From Clostridia bacterium (GTDB lineage Bacteria > Bacillota > Clostridia > Christensenellales > Borkfalkiaceae), in the NCBI GenBank assembly GCA_017399035.1, contig JAFQEM010000019.1, positions 1-45,843 of the forward strand: a stretch of 45,843 nt of DNA, written 5' to 3'. Under the pieces are notes generated by a model, which saw nothing but the letters and a program-made list of their open reading frames with translations, did no database searches and was not told where the DNA came from. Both the position numbers and the translations under genes were made by a program. Numbering within the stretch: the first letter of the stretch is position 1; every line of letters starts with the position of its first letter. Below, one piece after another: positions 1-8,356 of this stretch.

Positions 1-117
1 GGAAATAAAGTTACTAAGTTAAATAGAATAAAAATAGGAAGTCTTACTTTAGGAACATTAAAGCAAGGAGAATATAGATATTTAACAAGTGCGGATATAA
101 AGTTAATATATAAATAA
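1..117 (+). CDS. Pseudouridine synthase, RsuA/RluB/RluF type, C-terminal fragment
   Basis: Only the last 38 codons are in the window; the frame is open from base 1 and stops with TAA at 115-117. The fragment has the closing pattern of the RsuA/RluB/RluF family: L-x-R-I-K-I-G, then L-T-L-G-x-L, then G-E-Y-R-x-L-T. In that family this segment follows the catalytic domain that isomerises uridine in rRNA. The catalytic Asp and the S4 domain would lie upstream of the window, so the exact paralogue cannot be named. It converges on rpsU, with a shared hairpin between them. Confidence 0.6.
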   Translation, partial: GNKVTKLNRIKIGSLTLGTLKQGEYRYLTSADIKLIYK

Positions 118-142
118 AAAGTGGTAAACAAAAATTTACCAC
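111..142 (-). terminator. Rho-independent terminator of rpsU
   Basis: Perfect 8-bp stem GTGGTAAA/TTTACCAC (121-128 and 135-142) with a 6-nt loop. Read on the minus strand it is followed by TTTTTATTTA, a good U-tract. The plus-strand U-tract is weak, so it mainly serves rpsU. Confidence 0.75.
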
Positions 143-150
143 TTATAGTA

Positions 151-324
151 TTAATGTTTTCTTTTTCTAGCAGCTTCTGCTTTTTTCTTTCTTTTAACAA
201 TAGGTTTTTCATAGTGTTCTCTTTTCTTTATTTCTGCAAGCACACCGTACTTAGCACATTGCTTTTTAAAACGTTGCAATGCATTATCTAAACTTTCATT
301 ATCTTTTATTTTTATTCCTGGCAT
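151..324 (-). CDS. rpsU: Small ribosomal subunit protein bS21
   Basis: 57 codons from ATG (322-324) to TAA (151-153). The protein starts [20 protein letters not shown] and ends in a highly basic tail ([14 protein letters not shown]), which is the length and pattern of bS21, the small protein near the mRNA exit of the 30S subunit. An AGGAGGG ribosome binding site lies about 7 bases before the start. It is a single-gene unit with its own consensus promoter and terminator. Confidence 0.95.
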   Translation of the reverse strand: MPGIKIKDNESLDNALQRFKKQCAKYGVLAEIKKREHYEKPIVKRKKKAEAARKRKH

Positions 325-399
325 ATATATTCCCTCCTTTCAGTGGGAAATACTTATGATTAATATCTATTTATTAAAGTATTCCAAAATTACTTAATA

Positions 400-428
400 A
401 TTATACTATAATATTTGAGACAAGTCAA
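400..428 (-). promoter_or_regulatory. Sigma-A promoter of rpsU
   Basis: On the minus strand: -35 TTGACT (423-428), 17-nt spacer, -10 TATAAT (400-405). It is near-perfect and points at rpsU about 75 bases downstream. Confidence 0.8.
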
Positions 429-567
429 TAGTTTAACGGAATTAATGATGTATAATAAACATAATTAAATATATATTGTATAGTAAAATGGATTTTTAAA
501 ATAATTTTTAAAGTATTTTTTATAGGTTTAAAAAAATACATATTTTTACCATAAATAATTTTTTGCA
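429..567. other. AT-rich intergenic stretch
   Basis: Very AT-rich sequence between the rpsU promoter and the terminator of the hydratase gene. I see no ORF, repeat or RNA gene here. Confidence 0.5.
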
Positions 568-607
568 ATAAAAAACGGTTATACGTTATAAAAAACGCAA
601 ACCGTTT
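568..607 (-). terminator. Rho-independent terminator of the aconitase-family gene
   Basis: Stem AAAACGGTT (572-580) with AACCGTTTT (599-607) around an 18-nt loop. On the minus strand the stem runs into a T-rich tract. It lies about 40 bases after the TAA of the hydratase gene. Confidence 0.65.
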
Positions 608-648
608 TGTTTTTTTGTTGATTTTTATGTATTTTAATTATTATTAAA

Positions 649-2817
649 TTATCCTTTATAATAATTTATCAAACAGCCCTTTAATATAATTTGCTTTTCA
701 GCATCAGTTAAAGAGTCCATTTTAAGAGTTATTTCCCTTGTCTTTTGCCCTATAACTTTTGCCTTAAATTCTTTTGCGCCGTTTTTAAGTTGCTCTTTAA
801 CGTTTTCAACGTAAACGTAATCACCCACGTTAAAATCATTTTTATCCGCTAAAAATGGTAGCATTCCCCAGTTAATAAGGTTACTTCTATAACGCTTGGT
901 AGCATATTCTTTGGCAATGTTTGCAACACCGCCCAAAACTCTTTGGCAAGACGCTGCTTGTTCACGGGCAGAGCCGTCGCCAGGTTTAATAGAGCAAACC
1001 ACGCTACCGTAAGTTGTGGTATTTTGGTCAAAGCCTAACTCTATAGGAAATTCACCGTCTCTAACTGCTTTTGCTCTAGCAACGTAGGTAGGGTCTTTAC
1101 GAGAAAGCGCAAATTCTGCCAACTTTAAGGGATTTGAACGGTAAGAAGACGTTTCGCCCGACGGAATAAGTTCGTCAGTTGTGGTAACTGCATCTTGCAA
1201 AACCGACACAACCTTTAACAATAAATTATCTTTTAGCGCATCCATCTTCGGCCAGTCTGCGATATTAGGACCGTAAACAAGTGATGCTTTATCATCTGCA
1301 TTTTGCACGCCGTTGAATACTCTTGCTTGATAAATTTTTGCATTGAAACGGTATTTTTTTATTTTGTTAGAATATTCTATTTCCATTGCAGAAGTTATTG
1401 CGCCACCGTTTTTAGCAGTTGCGGCAATACTTCTTGCATCCATAAGCGCAACGGCAGAAAGTTGACCGTTTGCAGGCTTACTACCCTCACGACTTTCAAA
1501 GTTACGCGTGGTATGTCTTATAGAAAGTCCGTTATTTTGTGGAACGTCGCCTGCGCCGAAACAAGGTCCGCAAAAAGCAGTTTTTATAACTGCGCCGTTA
1601 TCCATAAGTTTACCTATATAACCGCTTTCAACTAACCCTTTATACACGGGTTGGCTAGACGGATAAACGTCAAGCGTAAAGTCGTTGTTATTGATAGGTG
1701 TTTCGCCTAATATTTGGCTTGCCTCTGCGATATTTTCATACATACCGCCCGCACAACCTGCAATAACGCCCTGCTCAACGTAAACTTTTCCGTCTTTAAT
1801 TTTATCAGTCAACTTAAATTGACCTTTACCCTCTGGTAAAAGTTTTTGACCTGCCTCTTCAGCCTCTTTCAAAAGTTCGTAAGGACGAGAGAGAAAATCT
1901 TTGATAGTATATGCGTTAGACGGATGGAAAGGTAGTGCAATCATAGGCTCTATCTTTGAAAGATTTATGGTTATACCTCTATCATAATACGCTCCGTTTT
2001 CGGGCGCTAACTCTTTATACGCTTCCGCTCTGCCGTGTTGAACGTAATATTGTCTTGTTTTTTCATCAGTAATCCATACCGAAGATAAACAAGTGGTTTC
2101 AGTTGTCATAACGTCAATTCCATTTCTAAAATCCATAGATAAAGATTTAATTCCAGTACCAACAAATTCAAGCACTCTGTTTTTAACGAAACCGCTCTTA
2201 AAAGTTGCTTTAACAAGCGCAAGCGCAACGTCGTGAGGTCCAACACCCTTTCTTAACCTACCTTTTAGATTTACGGCAACCACTTCGGGCATATCTAAAT
2301 CGTAAGTTCTATTAAGCAACTGCTTAACGAGTTCAGGTCCGCCTTCACCAACGGCAAGCGTTCCCAAAGCACCGTAACGAGTGTGGCTATCTGACCCTAA
2401 AATCATACTTCCGCATTTAGCGCGCATTTCACGCATATATTGATGGATAACCGCAAGATGAGGGGGAACGAACGCGCCACCGTATTTTTTTGCAGCGGAT
2501 AAGCCGAACACGTGGTCGTCTTCATTGATAGTTCCGCCAACTGCGCATAGAGAGTTGTGGCAGTTAGTCAACGTATACGGCAAGGGGAATTTTTCTAGCC
2601 CACTTGCTTTTGCCGTTTGAATTATGCCAACGTAAGTTATATCGTGAGAAGTAATTTCATCAAACTTTACGTTAAGCTTTTTGTCGTTACCCGAAACGTT
2701 ATGTGCGGACAAAATTTTATAAGTAATAGTACCCTTTTTTGCTTGTTCAACGTCGCCGGTTGCTTTTACCAACTTTCCATTTAAATAATAAACGCCTTTG
2801 TTTATAAGTTTTACCAT
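649..2817 (-). CDS. Aconitase-family hydratase (YbhJ-like)
   Basis: 722 residues, single gene. The sequence follows the aconitase/IPM-isomerase fold: [19 protein letters not shown] near residue 140 (substrate and cluster region), [10 protein letters not shown] near 355 (first [4Fe-4S] Cys), [10 protein letters not shown] near 417 (CxxC pair of the cluster), then [11 protein letters not shown]. The C-terminal swivel domain has [12 protein letters not shown]. It probably dehydrates and rehydrates a hydroxy-tricarboxylate or related acid. It aligns better in my memory with the aconitase-like hydratases of E. coli YbhJ type than with AcnA/AcnB, and no citrate synthase or isocitrate dehydrogenase gene lies nearby, so the substrate is open. 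Confidence 0.75.
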   Translation of the reverse strand: MVKLINKGVYYLNGKLVKATGDVEQAKKGTITYKILSAHNVSGNDKKLNVKFDEITSHDITYVGIIQTAKASGLEKFPLPYTLTNCHNSLCAVGGTINEDDHVFGLSAAKKYGGAFVPPHLAVIHQYMREMRAKCGSMILGSDSHTRYGALGTLAVGEGGPELVKQLLNRTYDLDMPEVVAVNLKGRLRKGVGPHDVALALVKATFKSGFVKNRVLEFVGTGIKSLSMDFRNGIDVMTTETTCLSSVWITDEKTRQYYVQHGRAEAYKELAPENGAYYDRGITINLSKIEPMIALPFHPSNAYTIKDFLSRPYELLKEAEEAGQKLLPEGKGQFKLTDKIKDGKVYVEQGVIAGCAGGMYENIAEASQILGETPINNNDFTLDVYPSSQPVYKGLVESGYIGKLMDNGAVIKTAFCGPCFGAGDVPQNNGLSIRHTTRNFESREGSKPANGQLSAVALMDARSIAATAKNGGAITSAMEIEYSNKIKKYRFNAKIYQARVFNGVQNADDKASLVYGPNIADWPKMDALKDNLLLKVVSVLQDAVTTTDELIPSGETSSYRSNPLKLAEFALSRKDPTYVARAKAVRDGEFPIELGFDQNTTTYGSVVCSIKPGDGSAREQAASCQRVLGGVANIAKEYATKRYRSNLINWGMLPFLADKNDFNVGDYVYVENVKEQLKNGAKEFKAKVIGQKTREITLKMDSLTDAEKQIILKGCLINYYKG

Positions 2818-3034
2818 TTGCGTCTCCGTAAAATTGCTTTTTTAATAATGCGATTTTACTACAATTTGTTTTAAAAGTCAATAATCTAACCTCAAAAGGC
2901 AGTTTTGTATTTTATATAAGACTTATATAAATTTTTTATCTGTAAGTTTAAGTTACTATAAAAGACAAAAATATTATAAAACCCCCTTGATTTTTGCCGT
3001 ATTTTGTAATAGAATATAGTATAGGAGAATTACA

Positions 3035-3496
3035 ATGAAAAAATTTAGATTTTGTTATACTTTAACCGTATGGCTCTTGCTAGCGTTAGTTGCCATATTG
3101 TCAACGATAGGGCTTGTTTGGAACATATTCAACCTTTCTCAAACGCTCAAGATAGGCGGATTTAAGGTTTTTTCTTATTCGATTATAATAGTTCTTACTG
3201 CATTTTTATTGATTTTTTCGATAAGCATTGCCGTTTATGGAAAATACGTTGTTAAAGACGGGTGTGTTTATTCTTACTTTGGTTTTGTAAAAAGTAAATT
3301 TAATATTCAAGACGTTTCAGAAATTACACACTTCAAAAAGAGCAATAAACTTGTGGTTTATTTTACGGATAACTCTTATACCGTAATAGTGATATCGCCT
3401 GAATTTTACAGCGATTTTGTGCTTTCTTTAAGAGAACAAAACAAGAGCATTGTTTATAACGTTAAAATAGATGGAGAAGACACGCCTAACAGTTAA
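3035..3496 (+). CDS. Small membrane protein with PH-like (YcxB-type) domain
   Basis: 153 residues. Two hydrophobic helices at about residues 10-31 and 46-68 are followed by a soluble beta-rich segment (YVVKDGCVYSYFGFVKSKF and onward), the layout of small bacterial PH-domain membrane proteins (YcxB/bPH type). AGGAG lies 7 bases before the ATG. A possible promoter is TTGATT (2987-2992), 17 nt, TAGAAT (3010-3015). No function can be assigned. It is a lone plus-strand gene between the divergent hydratase gene and the M-box. Confidence 0.55.
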   Translation: MKKFRFCYTLTVWLLLALVAILSTIGLVWNIFNLSQTLKIGGFKVFSYSIIIVLTAFLLIFSISIAVYGKYVVKDGCVYSYFGFVKSKFNIQDVSEITHFKKSNKLVVYFTDNSYTVIVISPEFYSDFVLSLREQNKSIVYNVKIDGEDTPNS

Positions 3497-3574
3497 AACT
3501 TTATATGCGTTATAAATAGGTAAAAATATATTTTTAACAATTTTAATTTTTTTTATTTTAACACCTTTTGTCGT

Positions 3575-3603
3575 TTGACAATATTATAAATTAGTTGTAT
3601 ACT
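3575..3603 (+). promoter_or_regulatory. Sigma-A promoter of the M-box/mgtE transcript
   Basis: TTGACA (3575-3580), 17-nt spacer, TATACT (3598-3603), placing the start of transcription close to 3610, just before the riboswitch. Confidence 0.8.
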
Positions 3604-3617
3604 AAAGAAAAACTAAA

Positions 3618-3790
3618 CAAATCCGGTAGGTAAGGCTACCATAGGGATACGGATTGCTGCCGCGAAGTAGTGGAGACACTATAAGATGGTATGAACAAAC
3701 CACGTCGAAAACAAGGCGTGATTTAATGCAATTTCATTGCCCTACGGTGCTAAAGCCAGTATGGTTATACGTGAAATTATTGTTTCGCAC
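3618..3790 (+). ncRNA. M-box (ykoK) magnesium riboswitch
   Basis: The conserved M-box blocks are visible in order: GGTAGGTAAGGCTACC, then ATAGGGATAC, then TTGCTGCCGC, a variable hairpin, and the 3' block CCCTACGGTGCTAAAGCC. These match what I know of the B. subtilis ykoK leader. The RNA folds on binding Mg2+ and favours a downstream terminator. Its position directly before mgtE fits control of Mg2+ import. Boundaries are approximate. Confidence 0.9.
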
Positions 3791-3799
3791 AATCTTTTG

Positions 3800-3831
3800 T
3801 ACCTGCCTTTTAAAGTGCGGGTATTTTTTTT
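3800..3831 (+). terminator. M-box expression-platform terminator
   Basis: Stem TACCTGC (3800-3806) with GCGGGTA (3817-3823), followed by eight Ts (3824-3831). It lies between the riboswitch core and the mgtE start, so control is probably by early termination when Mg2+ is high. Confidence 0.8.
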
Positions 3832-3852
3832 ACAAAAACAGGAGGACCGCTT

Positions 3853-5229
3853 ATGACCGAAGAATTACAAACTTTATACGAGAGATTGCAGTTCTATTTT
3901 GAAACGCGTAAATTTGCAGATTTAAGAATTACCGTTTTAGACAGCGAACCTGCAGACGTTGCAGTTTTTATGGAAACAAACCTTTGCCCTAACGATAGGT
4001 TAAAATTTTTTAGACTTCTTCCAAAAGAACTTGCAAGCGACGTTTTCGTTGAAACTGACGCAGATATTCAAGAAGAACTTATACGCGCGTTTACCGACAA
4101 AGAACTTAAAGAAGTTATAGATGATATGTTTCTTGACGACACGGTTGACGTTATAGAAGAAATGCCCGCAAACGTAGTCAAGCGCATACTTAAAAACGCA
4201 GACCCCGAAAACCGAAAACAAATAAATCAATTACTTGAATACCCCGTAGACTCGGCAGGTTCTATTATGACCACCGAATACGTTTCGCTTTCGGCTAGTA
4301 TGACGGTAGAGAGCGCGTTTGACAAAATAAGAAAGACGGGCGTAAATAAAGAAACCGTGTATACCTGTTACGTTACCGATAGAAAAAAGCGGTTGGTAGG
4401 CGTAGTAACCGTTCGTGATATGCTACTTGCTGAAAAAGACGAACTTGTTGCGCATATAATGGATTCTTCGGTAAAAACGGTTGAAACGCTTGAAGATAAA
4501 GAACAAGTTGCCCTAAAATTTTCAAAATACGACTACCTTGCATTGCCAGTTATAGATAAAGAAGGGTGTTTAGTTGGTATAGTAACCGTAGACGACGCAG
4601 TTGACGTAATACAAGAAGAGGCAACCGAAGATATCCAAAAAATGGCGGCAATGTTGCCAAACGAAAAGCCTTACTTAAAACAATCCATTTTCAGCATTTG
4701 GAAAGCGCGCGTGCCGTGGCTACTTCTTCTTATGATTTCAGCAACCTTTACCAGTATGATTTTATCTAGTTTTGAAGGCAAACTTTCCGCACTTGCTAGC
4801 GGGGCGGTGCTTTACGCGTTTATCCCTATGCTTATGGGTACGGCGGGTAACGCAGGCGGTCAAACGTCGGTTACAGTAATACGTGCGCTAGCCCTAGGCG
4901 AAGTGGAATTTAAGGACGCTTTTAAAGTTGTGCTTAAAGAATTGTTGTCTGCTTTAATTTTAGGCTTAACCGTGGCTATCGTATGCTTTTTGAAACTTTA
5001 TTTTATAGATACCCTTTACACGGACGGAATTGACGTTAAAGTTGCTTTGGTTATCTCAGGGGTTTTACTTTGCGCAATACTTATGGCGAAGACGGTTGGC
5101 TGTTTACTTCCATTGCTTGCAAAAAAATGTAAACTTGACCCTGCGGTAGTTGCAAGCCCCTTTATGACCACCATTGTTGACGTTTTATCTTTGGTAATTT
5201 ATTGTTCGGTTGCCATTGCAGTATTATAA
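3853..5229 (+). CDS. mgtE: Magnesium transporter MgtE
   Basis: 458 residues, normal for the family. Order: an acidic N-terminal superhelical domain (residues 1-130), two CBS domains (about 135-255, including AGSIMTTEYVSL and VGIVTVDDAVDVI), a connecting helix, and five membrane helices from about 285. The membrane part contains the pore signature GTAGNAGGQTS near residue 330. It is a Mg2+ channel gated by cytosolic Mg2+ through the N/CBS domains. AGGAGG lies before the ATG. Preceded by an M-box, so regulation is at the RNA level as well. Confidence 0.95.
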   Translation: MTEELQTLYERLQFYFETRKFADLRITVLDSEPADVAVFMETNLCPNDRLKFFRLLPKELASDVFVETDADIQEELIRAFTDKELKEVIDDMFLDDTVDVIEEMPANVVKRILKNADPENRKQINQLLEYPVDSAGSIMTTEYVSLSASMTVESAFDKIRKTGVNKETVYTCYVTDRKKRLVGVVTVRDMLLAEKDELVAHIMDSSVKTVETLEDKEQVALKFSKYDYLALPVIDKEGCLVGIVTVDDAVDVIQEEATEDIQKMAAMLPNEKPYLKQSIFSIWKARVPWLLLLMISATFTSMILSSFEGKLSALASGAVLYAFIPMLMGTAGNAGGQTSVTVIRALALGEVEFKDAFKVVLKELLSALILGLTVAIVCFLKLYFIDTLYTDGIDVKVALVISGVLLCAILMAKTVGCLLPLLAKKCKLDPAVVASPFMTTIVDVLSLVIYCSVAIAVL

Positions 5230-5237
5230 TTTTAAAC

Positions 5238-5277
5238 AAAAAGCCCTACGGCATTTTTAAATACCGTAGGGCTTTTT
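5238..5277 (+). terminator. Terminator of mgtE
   Basis: Perfect 14-bp stem AAAAAGCCCTACGG (5238-5251) with CCGTAGGGCTTTTT (5264-5277), ending in a T-run. It starts 9 bases after the mgtE stop codon. Confidence 0.9.
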
Positions 5278-5307
5278 TTATAACAGTTTTTAGCGACACA
5301 ACTATTA

Positions 5308-5346
5308 AAAACTCAACCGCCCGTTGATTTTTCAACGGGCGATTTT
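5308..5346 (-). terminator. Terminator of mscL
   Basis: Stem CGCCCGTTGA (5318-5327) with TCAACGGGCG (5332-5341) and a TTTT loop; T-rich tracts on both sides. It lies downstream of mscL and could act in both directions. Confidence 0.7.
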
Positions 5347-5377
5347 TGTGGCTTAAATCATATATAAACGATAACTT

Positions 5378-6028
5378 TTAGTTAGTTTCTTTTTTTAATC
5401 CCTTTACTTCAACTTGTTTTTCTAAAAGCTCTTTAATTTGCTTTAACAAGTCTTCGGTTGTGGGATTTGCAAGACGATCTGCTTTTGCTTTTTCATCTGC
5501 AATGCGCTTTTCTTCTGCTAAAGCCTCTTCTGCCTTTTTAGCCTTTTCATCAAAATATGCTTTAACCGCATCTTTATCTTTTAAGTTAATTCCATTTGCC
5601 TTAAGTTCTTTCTTTTGGTCTTTGGTCAATTTGTTTTTCATAAGTGATGCAGTTAATTTTTCATTATCTTCTTTTAATTTATTGATAACTTTAACTATTG
5701 TAAAGAGAACGAAAGCGATAATCAAAAAGTTAATTATTGCGTTAATGAGTGAACCCCAGTCAATATAAATTGAGTTTGCAAGGTCAATGCTTGTTACACC
5801 AGTAGTTGCGTCAGTTACTTCAACTTTTTTAAGATAAGTTAAAATTCCGTCAAGCGAATTACTGCCGAAAATGAGCGCTAAAATCCAGTTGATTATCGGT
5901 TTTAACACAAAATTACTCATTCCGTTTACGATTGCGGTAAACGCGCTACCTACGATAACACCGACGGACATATCAATTACGTTGCCACGGGTTATAAACT
6001 TCTTAAATTCTCCAAAAAACTTTTTCAT
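5378..6028 (-). CDS. mscL: Large-conductance mechanosensitive channel MscL
   Basis: 216 residues. The N-terminus (FKKFITRGNVIDMSVGVIVG) is the classic MscL amphipathic helix and first membrane helix lining the pore; the second membrane helix is near residues 93-113 (INAIINFLIIAFVLFTIVK). The channel opens under membrane tension in hypo-osmotic shock. At 216 residues it is much longer than the usual 130-150: residues 117-216 form a charged Lys/Glu/Ala-rich helix. An AGGAG site precedes the ATG. It may share a transcript with uppP, which ends 68 bases upstream. Confidence 0.93.
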   Translation of the reverse strand: MKKFFGEFKKFITRGNVIDMSVGVIVGSAFTAIVNGMSNFVLKPIINWILALIFGSNSLDGILTYLKKVEVTDATTGVTSIDLANSIYIDWGSLINAIINFLIIAFVLFTIVKVINKLKEDNEKLTASLMKNKLTKDQKKELKANGINLKDKDAVKAYFDEKAKKAEEALAEEKRIADEKAKADRLANPTTEDLLKQIKELLEKQVEVKGLKKETN

Positions 6029-6096
6029 AAGTTTCTCCTTTTTTATCCCTAAAGGGAAAATATTTTTTTCTTAAATTATATCTAAACTAGTCTAAA

Positions 6097-6885
6097 TCAT
6101 ACGCCGAACGCTAGTTTTGTTACGATAGACAATACCGCCATAACTAAAAGATAAACCGAAAACCATCTATATTTTGCTCTCTTTATTACCTTAAGCATAC
6201 CTTTAATTGCAATATAGCCGGTAATAGCGGCAGTTACAACGCCGAATATAAGTGGTGCAACGTCAACTACGATACCCGATTTTAAGCATTTATAGCCAGA
6301 TATTACCGCCGCGCCAAGTATCACGGGGATACTCATTAAAAATGCAAAACTTGCATTGTCTTCTCTATTTAATCCACTCAACACACCTGCGCTTATTACC
6401 GTTCCGCTACGCGATAAACCTGGAACTATGGCAATAGACTGCGCAACGCCCATATAGAGCGACTGTTTTAATTTAAGTGGCAATTCGTTTTTATTTTTTT
6501 GACTAATTTTTTCTGCAAAAAATAATTCAACTGCAGTAAACGAAAAGGTTATTGCAAGCAAAACCGCAGATAAAATATCGCCCCTATAAAACGCGCCCTC
6601 AACCACGTCGCCAAGTAAAATACCCGTGAGTGCGGCTGGTATTGACGCTATTATCAATAGCCCCATTTTAGTAAAAGGTTTTTTAAATAGCGATAAAATT
6701 TCTTTGAAAAAAACTATAAACACAGGTATTAGTGTGCCGATATGCAGCATAACGTCAAAGAATAAATTGCCTTCTTCAACCCCTAACCACCTTTGCATAA
6801 GTATCAAATGACCGCTTGACGATACGGGTAAAAATTCTGCAAACCCTTGAACTGCGCCTAGCACTATTGCTTGCCAAATTTCCAT
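6097..6885 (-). CDS. uppP: Undecaprenyl-diphosphatase UppP (BacA)
   Basis: 262 residues from the ATG at 6883-6885, chosen because AAGGAG lies 8 bases upstream; a longer in-frame start at 6936 would overlap the previous gene and lacks this site. The (E/Q)xxxE motif is QGFAE (residues 13-17), followed by PVSSSGH, and the second conserved segment is PGLSRSGT. Polytopic membrane protein that removes a phosphate from undecaprenyl diphosphate to recycle the lipid carrier of cell-wall synthesis. It begins 4 bases after the LysR stop codon, so the two are probably co-transcribed. Confidence 0.93.
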   Translation of the reverse strand: MEIWQAIVLGAVQGFAEFLPVSSSGHLILMQRWLGVEEGNLFFDVMLHIGTLIPVFIVFFKEILSLFKKPFTKMGLLIIASIPAALTGILLGDVVEGAFYRGDILSAVLLAITFSFTAVELFFAEKISQKNKNELPLKLKQSLYMGVAQSIAIVPGLSRSGTVISAGVLSGLNREDNASFAFLMSIPVILGAAVISGYKCLKSGIVVDVAPLIFGVVTAAITGYIAIKGMLKVIKRAKYRWFSVYLLVMAVLSIVTKLAFGV

Positions 6886-6889
6886 AAAA

Positions 6890-7783
6890 CTACTCCTTAT
6901 CTTTATTAAGCAGTTTAACGAATTCTTTAACTGCAAAAATCATATTTTCGTGTTTCGGAAGTGCTAAACCTATTGCGCGCGACGGCAAAGACGGATTAGT
7001 TTTTATCTCTTTAAGCGTGCCGTTTTCAAGTTCGTGTTTGACAAATTCTCTAGGGATACACGCAATGCCTATTCCGTTCTTTGCAAGTTCGGTCATAAGT
7101 TCCATACTTGCAAGTTCAATTTCTGGATGTAAATGCACGCCTTGAGAATGCGCAAAACTAACTATTGCTTGCCTAGTTGCCGTGGATAATTCAAGCATCA
7201 AAAGCGGATAATCTTGCAAACGTTTTAGGTCAACGATATCATTAAAAAGTTCGCTAAAACTGTCGCTAGCAACAAACGTATCGTGCAGTTGCATAACCGT
7301 ATTTGACAAATTTATATCACTATCGTCAATAGGCAAATTAACAAACCCCACGTCCCCTTTGTTGTTTTTCAAAAGTTCGATAGTATCGCTTGACGTTCCG
7401 TTTAATAAAATTAGGTTTACGTCAGGATATTTTTCGTGATATTCTTTTATGTAAGGCAACAAAAAATGCGTTGCTACGGTATCTGATGCGCAAATTCTAA
7501 CAATACCCGTAGCCGTGTCTTTAAGTTCTGAATATTTACTTTCCGCCTCTTCAAACAGTTTTAGAGCCTGCTCAACGATAGGAAAAATTTGTTTCCCACC
7601 AGTGTCGGAAAGTTCCATACCTTTGTGCGTGCGGTTAAAAAGTTTACCACCAAGTTGGGTTTCTAATTGCTTAATTGCTTGCGAAACAGCGGGTTGCGAA
7701 ATAAAAAGTTCTTCGGCAGCCTTGGTTAAACTGCCACACTTTGCAACCGTGTAAAAAACTCTGTAAAGTTCTAAATTTACCAT
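6890..7783 (-). CDS. LysR-family transcriptional regulator
   Basis: 297 residues from ATG at 7781-7783; the TTG two codons upstream is too close to the AAAGGAG site. N-terminal winged helix (residues 1-60: LTKAAEELFISQPAVSQAIKQLE), then a substrate-binding-like effector domain. LysR proteins usually act as tetramers on nearby promoters in response to a small molecule. Here the neighbour is uppP, 4 bases downstream, an unusual partner for a LysR gene. The effector cannot be read from sequence. Confidence 0.88.
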   Translation of the reverse strand: MVNLELYRVFYTVAKCGSLTKAAEELFISQPAVSQAIKQLETQLGGKLFNRTHKGMELSDTGGKQIFPIVEQALKLFEEAESKYSELKDTATGIVRICASDTVATHFLLPYIKEYHEKYPDVNLILLNGTSSDTIELLKNNKGDVGFVNLPIDDSDINLSNTVMQLHDTFVASDSFSELFNDIVDLKRLQDYPLLMLELSTATRQAIVSFAHSQGVHLHPEIELASMELMTELAKNGIGIACIPREFVKHELENGTLKEIKTNPSLPSRAIGLALPKHENMIFAVKEFVKLLNKDKE

Positions 7784-7856
7784 ACGCAACTCCTTTTTTT
7801 AATTTGTAATATAAATATAAAATCGGTTTAGACACAATCGAAACGAAATCAAACTG

Positions 7857-7976
7857 TAATAAACGGTTTAGTTACAAGCAAGACAAGGAAAACGAGTTTT
7901 TTCAAGGGCGCATACTTTTTGTATGTAATCGCTGAAAAACGCAAGTTTGACACAGCATTGTGCCGTAAATAAATCC
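7857..7976. repeat. Dispersed structured repeat, family 1, copy A
   Basis: Carries the core TTAGTTACAAGCAAGACAAG (7868-7887), also found at 10744-10760 (17 nt) and 10783-10802 (20 nt). It continues with TTTCAAGGGCGC, shared with 10815-10826. It folds into small hairpins: CATAC/GTATG, TTTTTTCA/TGAAAAA and CACA/TGTG. No ORF with a ribosome site covers it. Probably a non-coding interspersed repeat. Confidence 0.7.
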
Positions 7977-7982
7977 TTTATG

Positions 7983-8212
7983 ATTAAACGGTTTAGAAAC
8001 GAGTTAGGCTAGGCTCGTCGTCAGGACTAATATATAATGTCAGCATTTTTCTAAAAAGCAAAATGCAAGACTTTTTTATTGTCCTTCCTCTTCCCAAAAA
8101 ATCTTTTATCCTAAAATCTTTTTTGGGATACCCTTTTGTTTGGGGTGAAATTGACCGTCTGGTCATTGAAGTCCAAATGCTTTTCAGTAACGACCTACAA
8201 TCCGTTTATAAT
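7983..8212. repeat. Dispersed structured repeat, family 2, copy A
   Basis: Bounded by a slightly bulged inverted repeat ATTAAACGG (7983-7991) and CCGTTTATAAT (8202-8212). Contains the 25-nt block at 7993-8017 and the 51-nt block at 8138-8188, both shared with copy B at 10854-10878 and 10885-10935; the 51-nt block differs at one base. A stem CTAAAAAGCA (8051-8060) / TGCTTTTCAG (8178-8187) encloses an extra hairpin TCCCAAAAAA/TTTTTTGGGA (8092-8101, 8119-8128) that copy B lacks. Confidence 0.7.
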
Positions 8213-8216
8213 ACAA

Positions 8217-8252
8217 GAAGTTGGAAACTTGCTTGCAAGGGTTTACAACTTC
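8217..8252. repeat. Two-tier hairpin in the repeat cluster
   Basis: GAAGTTG (8217-8223) pairs with CAACTTC (8246-8252), and inside it CTTGC (8228-8232) pairs with GCAAG (8235-8239). It sits between repeat family 2 and the cloverleaf. Function unknown. Confidence 0.6.
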
Positions 8253-8262
8253 GCCGTATTTC

Positions 8263-8356
8263 AAACTAAAGGTGTAAAAACAACTCTGTTTTTACAGTAA
8301 AACGATAGTTTTACAAATATTTTGACTGCGTCAAAATATTTAACTTCCTTTAGTTT
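8263..8356. other. Near-perfect cloverleaf-forming element at the mnmE 3' end
   Basis: Closing stem AAACTAAAGG (8263-8272) / CCTTTAGTTT (8347-8356). Inside are three back-to-back perfect hairpins with no gap: TGTAAAAACA/TGTTTTTACA (8273-8296), GTAAAAC/GTTTTAC (8297-8314) and AAATATTTTGAC/GTCAAAATATTT (8315-8341), with loops of 4, 4 and 3 nt. The closing stem overlaps the mnmE stop codon. It is not a tRNA (no 7-nt anticodon loop, no T-arm consensus). It may be a terminator-like RNA, a MITE-like unit or a single-strand DNA recognition site. Confidence 0.7.

Noticed and set aside
8063-8269. Plus-strand 68-codon ORF in the repeat cluster
   Set aside because: Lies wholly inside the structured repeats, has no ribosome site, and its sequence reflects the repeat.
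8263-8356. tRNA gene from the cloverleaf fold
   Set aside because: Loop sizes are 4, 4 and 3, with no T-arm GTTC consensus, no CCA and no 7-nt anticodon loop.
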